NCBI GenBank assembly: GCA_037954325.1
Contig: JBBMNZ010000016.1
Span: forward strand, 981,001-1,045,000
Origin: Fistularia commersonii
Taxonomy: Eukaryota; Chordata; Actinopteri; Syngnathiformes; Fistulariidae
DNA length: 64,000 nucleotides
Reading direction: 5' to 3'
Part shown: in pieces, positions 59,730 through 64,000 of the stretch
Position numbering within the stretch: position 1 is the stretch's first letter
How the letters are laid out: each line of letters starts with the position of its first letter
Position numbers and translations under genes: made by a program
The notes under the pieces: model-generated
The model's input: only the letters and a program-made list of their open reading frames with translations
The model's database searches: none
Told to the model about the DNA's origin: nothing

Positions 59730-61617
59730 GATACACACAGAATGATATATGATCATGATTAATAAACTAGTGCATTGCATCGATCTCTCGATCTATCTAT
59801 TATTGAGTAATTGCATAGATGCATAGATGTAACACCAAGTCTCAGCTCCAGGGGCAGCATCCTCCTTCCATTGAAATCAAGATTTAAGATATAATACGTA
59901 ATACAACCACTGAGATATATATAAGATAACTGAGCCTGTCTGGCTGTTTTCCAAAATGTTTAAAATACATTTAAAATATGTCATCATCAGCAAACCCTGA
60001 CATGTCTGGGCCTCCGAATACATGTGTCAAACTCAAGGCCCGCGGGTCAAATGTGGCCTGACACATCATTTTCTGTGGCCCACGAGAACGTCTTAAGGAT
60101 TCGTAATAGGACTGATGTCAGAGATCCCTATTTTTCAGCACGATGATTGTGTGGTCCTGGAGGTGTCCTCAAAAACTCAAAAACACAGGGGCAAAGAAGT
60201 CTCACAAACAAAAGTTCTCCCTCAGTGGGGGGGGGGGGGCATTTTCTGTAGCCAACAAGAATGTCTTAAAAGGTCTTATTGTCTGAAAATAAATAAGTCA
60301 TACACGTGCATTGAGTATAAAATACATATCCTACAATTCATGCCGATCAGGTTACCTGTGTGACGGCTTCCCGACATTAGATTGCAGTGTATCCAATGTA
60401 TTAATGCCATTTTCAATTATTGGGATTTAGAAATACAATCCCTAAATATCCAGGAGGAGAAAAGTTGATGCAGACTGGAAGCTGTTTCTAGAAAGATGGG
60501 AAGGTTTGTGCTTCAAGGAGAAAAAGCGCTATGTCTTTTGTGTTATGAGGCAGCGTCGGTTGTCAAAGAGTACAATCTACGTCGGTATTTAGACACCAAA
60601 CATGGAGCTAAGTATGCCAAAGTTAGCCTACCTGAAAAACAACAAATCGTCCGAGATTTAAAAGCCATTAAAAACTATGACGGCAGCAGAATGTGTTCAT
60701 AAAAGTCGCAACCAAAAACACTGCAGCACTGGAAGCTAGCTTTGCAACAGAACAGCTAGTAAACATCGTTTTTTTGCATCCATGCAAATGCCTAAGTAAA
60801 ATTTTGGAATTGAATGAGTTATTTAACATTAAAGAGTAGTTACATTTATTTTACATTACATTTGGTTCCATTTATACTGTTAGCGTTCCATGTGGCTCTT
60901 TGAGGGCAACCGTTATGCTGATGTGGCCCTTGCCGAAAATGAGTTTGACACCCCTGTCTGAATGTAATGGTAAATTCGATTCCCAGACGCAAGGTCATCG
61001 GAAATGTGGCGAGGACCTTTTAAACAAAAATAATAATAATAAAAAACAGGTATTAACGGTCCCTGACGCTTGCATTACACTTTGCGGTCGCATCTGCACG
61101 GTAACCTGACACCCGTCACCTTGAATGTCAACTAAAGTTTGCACCAGGAGACACGCCGTCTAGATGACCGTCTTCCCCTCCATAACCAGCAGCTCCAGCA
61201 TCACAAAAGACAAACACATCTGGCACAGGGTGGAGGACCATTAGGAGAAAGATGATCCCCGCTGGAGGAACTGTACGACTGCAGGAGGAGGGGAGGGAAG
61301 GGGGGAAGAGTGACGGCGAGGGTGAAGATTAAAAAAACGAGTCAGTGCTTTTTCAGGGGTCCGAGGGGCAACCAGGGGGGAGGATGGATTCGGTGGTGGC
61401 GGGGGGGTTGGGAGGAGGAGTGTGAAGGAGAGATGTGGAAAAAGAGGGAGAGAGGGTGGGGAAACAAACATAGCGGAAAAGAGCTGCAGGAGAACATTCC
61501 TAGAGCTGCTAGGCTCTGATGAAAAAGATACGAGACATTCTCTGAGACAGGTCATGTCCACACACACACACACACACACATGCATGCACACTAAACACAG
61601 TGTGAGGTATCCAGGGT

Positions 61618-61687
<70 letters not shown>

Positions 61688-61750
61688 GAGCTCTGCTGTG
61701 TTTTGACTCCTTTTGCAGCCTGCCAAGACAGGAACACTGCACGACAGCCC

Positions 61751-61781
<31 letters not shown>

Positions 61782-62295
61782 TGTGACCCCAGTCCTGGTG
61801 ACTTGAGTATTTGAGTAGAGAAGCGGCGGACGGTCGTTGTCGTTTATGCATAGGCTTCAATGTTAAGGTGAATGGGTCGCCACGGAAACGGGTTGAGAGG
61901 TGAATAAAAACCCCTGTCAGATCTTGTAGCATGAGGATCTGATCACAGCGGTGCAGACTCCGGGCTGGACCTTGATCTCGGGACCTACCTTGGGTTTGTA
62001 CGCCGTGGCCAGCATGGACATCTCCACGTTCTGGCCGCGGACGGGCTTGGGCTGGCGCGGCGCCGGCGGCCTGGCTGACTTCTGGTTGTTGCGGCACACA
62101 CAGATGAAGAAGAAGAGCAAAGCGATGGCCAGGGGGATGGCCACGCTCGGGACCAGGATGTACAGGATCTCCATGTTGCCGCTGCTGGGCTTGTCCTTGT
62201 GGTCTACTGAAGAGGAGCAACATTCTAGATTTATTCTTGATACGACTCACAATCTATCAAAAATATGATTACTGGAGAGTTGAGGTCTTTTGTAC

Positions 62296-62326
<31 letters not shown>

Positions 62327-63920
62327 AAAGCTAATGTAAGTTAGTCGAAGCGTCTAGCTTAGCATTTTAGCATGTTGATCTGGCAGGGCGACTCACCGCA
62401 GACTGGGATGTCACAGAGCTCCATCTGAACCCCCTCGTCCAGCGTGAAGCACCAGGGGCCCTGATGCTTGTTGCCCGGGTTACGGCAGTAGGAGTGCCCG
62501 CCGTTGAGCTCGGGGTAGCGGACGGCCAGGTAGGTGTGGCTGTGGGGGTACTGTGAGTTCCACGGCTGACACTGGCGCCCCGAGCGGGTCACACTGACCG
62601 TGCCGCGGTACTCAGAACCACTGCTGTTAAAGCACTTGTGATCTGGAAGGGGAGAGGGAGGTCTTCACTGGTGGGATGGATGGAATGATACATGCATTGT
62701 CACACTATAAAGGTGCAGATAACACCTAAAATGAACAGAATAGAATCAACATAGGCAGAATGTGAATGAGATGGATGCACTGTGTTTATATATACATATG
62801 TCATATTTTATGAAGTTTGTATAAAATATATCTTCGCTATTAAATGGATATAAAATATGTGTACTGAATAGCATGTGTATTACGTATATATATATATATA
62901 TATATATACATATATGATGAGAGTACTATCTTGTATTATATATCTTATGATAATTATGTACGGGTATATGTATATAGATAAAAATATACATACATACATA
63001 TATCCATACATACATATATATATGATACTTCATAGATAGATATAGAATGTTATGGATTTAAATACATATATGTGTAGAATGAGTTATGTATATACGTATG
63101 GTATATTTTATGCATATGTACAAAATGAGATGAATGTGTATATAAATATTGGATAAGGGTATTATGGGTATTATATGAAACAAACAGAATAAGATGGGTA
63201 TATAATATATGTAAACATATAGAATGAGAGGAGTATGACATGTCCGTTATTAGATGGATGCAAAATATATATGTAGATACATATAGATATATAGATATAT
63301 TTATTTACAGATAAACGTGTGTATGTTGTATGCAGTATGCATATTGCATCCATTTCATTCTGTATATTATTTGTATATATATATATATATTCTATGTATT
63401 TATGTATATATATAGAATGAAATGGATACAATAAGAAAGATATAGTATGTATACAAAGAATGATGGTTATGATATATAAATATATATTTATATATATACA
63501 TATACACACACACACACACATATAGATATAGACACAGTTATAGATACAGATACAGACATATTCATAGATACCCCTCCCAGCCATTTTGAGAACGTGTCTT
63601 ACTCTTGTTGATGGACTCGGCCATGGGGATGCCGATCCGCAGGCAGTTGGCGGCTTTTGGGCTGTCGGGCGCCGCCAGGTCCATGCAGTTAGGCAGCTTG
63701 AGCCTCTTCAGGATGAGGGGGTTGGAGCGGGCAATGATGTACTCCGTCTTGCACAGGTCGTTCTCCAGGATCTCGCACTCGTCCCTGCACAGGTCCCGCG
63801 CCTTGTCGGTGCCGGTGCTTCGGTCGCAGGTGGGAAAGGCGAAGTGGCAGAGCGAGGGGATGGCGAACTGGGAGCAGCGGTCAGACAGGTGGTTGGACGT
63901 CCCGATCATGGTGAAGGCGG
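54545..63920 (-). CDS. ror1: ror1, inactive tyrosine-protein kinase transmembrane receptor ROR1 (3' seven coding exons; 5' end outside window)
   Basis: Single-pass plasma-membrane receptor of the ROR family, which binds Wnt5a-type ligands and signals in non-canonical Wnt pathways (family knowledge). Seven exons can be joined with GT-AG sites and matching phases: 63920-63603, 62642-62397, 62206-61989, 57412-57233, 56387-56160, 55836-55472, 55235-54545. They give about 748 residues, against roughly 930-940 for a whole ROR1. Domain order is Frizzled CRD (partial), kringle, transmembrane helix, tyrosine kinase, Ser/Thr/Pro-rich tail. The tail motifs NGYPIPPGYAAFP and SPSSASGSTSTGHV match my recollection of ROR1 rather than ROR2. 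Missing upstream are the signal peptide, the Ig domain and the start of the CRD. Introns are 959, 190, 4576, 845, 323 and 236 bp; the largest carries LINE, hAT and minisatellite sequence. The next gene on the same strand is cachd1. Confidence 0.96.
55472..55836 (-). CDS. ror1: ror1 exon: kinase catalytic and activation loops
   Basis: 121 codons plus two bases. It starts phase 0 (acceptor CGTCCCAG right of 55836) and leaves in phase 2 (donor AAG|GTAGGT overlapping 55472). The catalytic loop is HKDLAARN (residues 412-419), HKD in place of HRD. The metal-binding motif is DLG (432-434) in place of DFG. The activation loop holds the paired-tyrosine motif YSSDYY. The substrate-side motif is RWMPPES, followed by the C-lobe stretch SDIWSFGVVLWEIFSYG and QLLPCPEDCPPR. 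The HKD and DLG changes are both typical of vertebrate RORs, so they are not errors. All the regulatory tyrosines of the activation loop are kept. Confidence 0.96.
56001..56105 (+). mobile_element. SINE fragment in ror1 intron
   Basis: CCAGACACGGGGAGAACCTG, ACAGAAAGGCTCCCCATCGG, GGAACCCAGCCAGGGACC, ending in a tRNA-head-like TTCTTGC. Read this way the element is the reversed SINE on the plus strand, so it lies in sense with ror1; my orientation call is tentative. Confidence 0.5.
56160..56387 (-). CDS. ror1: ror1 exon: kinase alpha-C helix to hinge
   Basis: Seventy-six codons, phase 0 at both ends (acceptor CATGTAG right of 56387; donor CAG|GTAAGT left of 56160). It starts EAAVLAEL; the first Glu (residue 322) is the expected alpha-C partner of Lys305. 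It continues HTNVVCLLGVVTQEQPVC, the hinge LFEFLPQGDLHEFL, and the ROR-specific acidic insert with CSSDEDGTVKSSLDHGD, ending FLHMTIQ. There are no stops or frame breaks. It joins directly onto VAAGMEYL in the next exon. The surrounding introns are short; one holds a LINE fragment and the other an antisense SINE fragment. Confidence 0.95.
56615..56925 (+). mobile_element. LINE 3' end in ror1 intron (antisense to gene)
   Basis: AGAAGGTGGAGAAGTTTGAG, CAGACTGAGATGGCTTGGAC, GGCGACCACTGAAGGGAGCA, then AGGAGAAGAAGA. Same 3' end family as 51240-52400. Confidence 0.65.
57233..57412 (-). CDS. ror1: ror1 exon: kinase N-lobe (ATP loop and lysine)
   Basis: Sixty codons, phase 0 at both ends (acceptor TTCTGCAG right of 57412; donor CAG|GTCAGA left of 57233). 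It opens with SKAKELPLSAVRF, the ROR1 junction between juxtamembrane region and kinase. The glycine-rich loop reads GECALG (residues 279-284): the second glycine is cysteine, as in vertebrate RORs, and the residue I recall as Phe in human ROR1 is Leu here. The ATP-anchoring lysine is present in LVAIK (residue 305). It ends in WSDFQQ. The degenerate loop fits the view of ROR1 as a pseudokinase that lacks normal catalysis (family knowledge). Confidence 0.95.
57935..58310 (+). repeat. (ATGG)n-derived minisatellite in ror1 intron
   Basis: About 375 bp of GGATGGATG / GGATGGTTGGACAGATGTGT units, continuous with the tail of the LINE at 58312-58700. Confidence 0.9.
58312..58700 (-). mobile_element. 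Rex1/L2-like LINE 3' end in ror1 intron
   Basis: The minus strand encodes the C-terminus of a fish LINE reverse transcriptase (MRKLLSIMANIHHPLHATL, FSRRLIPPKSSTECHRRSFL, EAIRHFNSSS). The 3' UTR follows, ending in GGGATTAATAAAGTTG and an ATCC-rich tail. Confidence 0.65.
58715..58866 (+). repeat. ATGG-type minisatellite, second block
   Basis: GGATGGATGTGTGCATGGAT units on the other side of the LINE end. Confidence 0.85.
58915..59095 (-). mobile_element. LINE 3' end fragment
   Basis: Plus strand: TCTTCTTCTTCTCCTTTCAG, CTTTTCCCTTCAGGGGTCGC, CACAGCGAATCAAC, CTCACTACGTCCATAAATCT. Reversed 3' end of the 39819-40804 family. Confidence 0.7.
59697..59724 (+). repeat. (TA)n microsatellite within an inverted repeat
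   Basis: Fourteen TA units. Flanked by CATTCTGTGTGTGTAT (59684-) and ATACACACAGAATG (59731-59744), which pair as inverted arms. Confidence 0.9.
60021..60958 (+). mobile_element. hAT element with BED-finger transposase remnant, in ror1 intron
   Basis: Ends: ATGTGTCAAACTCAAGGCCC (left) and GAGTTTGACACCCCTGTC (right), matching as inverted hAT termini. The interior has a 68-codon open stretch (60496-60702) with a BED-type zinc finger: LCLLCYEAASVV, then YNLRRYLDTKHGAKY, i.e. the C-C and H-H ligand pattern (first H replaced by Y: RRYLDTKH). The catalytic core is deleted. Plus strand, antisense to ror1. A G-run lies at 60227-60239. Confidence 0.65.
61559..61686 (+). repeat. two (CA)n microsatellites
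   Basis: CA tracts at 61559-61580 and 61619-61686, separated by a short unique stretch; a matching TG tract follows at 61752-61778. Confidence 0.95.
61752..61778 (+). repeat. (TG)n microsatellite
   Basis: Thirteen TG units; inverted relative to the nearby CA tracts. Confidence 0.95.
61989..62206 (-). CDS. ror1: ror1 exon: transmembrane segment and juxtamembrane region
   Basis: Encodes residues 189-261 of the visible part. A short, hydrophilic extracellular stalk (DHKDKPSSGN) leads into a hydrophobic helix of about 25 residues (202-226, starting ILYILVPSVAIPLA and ending FFFICVC), then a basic stop-transfer stretch (RNNQK) and a proline-rich juxtamembrane region with QNVEMSML. The transmembrane sequence is nearly identical to what I recall for human ROR1, which supports orthology strongly. 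The acceptor is CTTCAG right of 62206; the first two bases complete a valine codon begun in the kringle exon. The donor is AAG|GTAGGT left of 61989, phase 0. The next intron is the longest seen in this gene part, about 4.6 kb. Confidence 0.95.
62297..62322 (+). repeat. (GGAT)n tract in a short ror1 intron
   Basis: About six GGAT units within the 190-bp intron between the kringle and transmembrane exons. Confidence 0.9.
62397..62642 (-). CDS. ror1: ror1 exon: kringle domain
   Basis: Encodes residues 107-189 of the visible part, one complete kringle. All six cysteines are present, at visible-part residues 110, 131, 159, 171, 183 and 188 (HKCF, RQCQPW, SYCRNP, PWCF, ELCD, PVC). The motifs ELNGGHSYCRNPGN and WCFTLDE are diagnostic of kringles. 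The acceptor CTTCCAG lies right of 62642 and the donor G|GTGAGT left of 62397; both junctions are phase 1, so the exon is a symmetrical module as usual for extracellular domains. In ROR proteins the kringle follows the Frizzled domain and lies just outside the membrane; vertebrate RORs are the standard case of a receptor tyrosine kinase with a kringle. Confidence 0.96.
62760..63580. repeat. AT-rich TATA/CATA simple-sequence region in ror1 intron
   Basis: Most of this intron is made of TA, TATG, CATA and GATA short repeats, with small CA (about 63504-63518) and TAGATA tracts. It has no coding content. Confidence 0.85.
63603..63920 (-). CDS. ror1: ror1 exon: Frizzled cysteine-rich domain
   Basis: Encodes residues 1-107 of the visible part, beginning in AAFTMIGTSNHLSD. 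This is most of the extracellular Frizzled-type cysteine-rich domain, the Wnt-binding module. Eight CRD cysteines are visible, for example in CSQF, SLCHF, PTCD, DLCRDEC, DLCKTEY and LPNC, together with the ROR motif RDECEILEN. The acceptor is TTCCCAG just right of 63920 (phase 1 on entry). The donor is AAGA followed by GTAAGA left of 63603 (phase 1). The reading frame stays open with no internal stop. The beginning of the CRD and the Ig domain must lie in exons beyond the right edge of the window. Confidence 0.95.
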
Positions 63921-64000
63921 CTGGGAACCAGGGACAAAACCATAACTACTCAGGGAGGACCAATGGGTAGAAGATCCCTGGTTCTATTCCCAGGTTCTCT
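63921..64000 (-). other. ror1: ror1 intron, right edge
   Basis: The intron upstream of the Frizzled exon; its acceptor polypyrimidine/CAG is at 63921-63930. No other feature is visible before the window ends. Confidence 0.8.

Noticed and set aside
61591..62250. 219-codon minus-strand frame overlapping the transmembrane exon
   Set aside because: Wrong frame for the ROR1 exon and runs into CA/TG microsatellites; the real exon is in another frame with good splice sites.

Overview
This is vertebrate nuclear DNA, almost certainly from a ray-finned (teleost) fish. It has multi-exon genes with GT-AG introns, long CA/TG microsatellites, and copies of fish-type Tc1, Tigger/pogo-like and hAT DNA transposons, LINEs and tRNA-derived SINEs. 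I cannot name the species. Two genes are firmly supported, both on the minus strand.

Right end (54.5-63.9 kb): the last seven coding exons of ror1, a receptor tyrosine kinase-like Wnt co-receptor. Read right to left, they encode most of the Frizzled cysteine-rich domain, a complete kringle, the membrane segment, a kinase domain spread over four exons, and the Ser/Thr/Pro-rich tail. The upstream exons (signal peptide, Ig domain, start of the Frizzled domain) lie outside the window. A probable 2-kb 3' UTR reaches to about 52.5 kb.

Middle (30-52.5 kb): intergenic DNA rich in repeats. It holds a dead Tc1-like transposon with both terminal repeats, LINE fragments in both orientations, one LINE insertion flanked by long direct repeats, SINEs, hAT and MITE relics, and several microsatellites and minisatellites. 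I see no third gene here.

Left part (1-30 kb): coding exon 1 of cachd1 (29,227-29,484) in a CpG-rich promoter region, followed by about 29 kb that must be its first intron. This intron is crowded with repeats: SINE-derived minisatellites, Tigger/pogo-like elements with a nested composite module, LINE 3' ends, and two unrecognised dispersed repeat families.

From family knowledge, ROR1 and CACHD1 both act at the cell surface in Wnt signalling. Their order and orientation (ror1 upstream of cachd1, same strand) match what I recall for human chromosome 1. I found no CRISPR, operon, viral or toxin system and no clear unknown multi-gene system. The most interesting signals are the conserved ror1-cachd1 pairing, the fragmented kinase exons, and the composite and expanding repeats.
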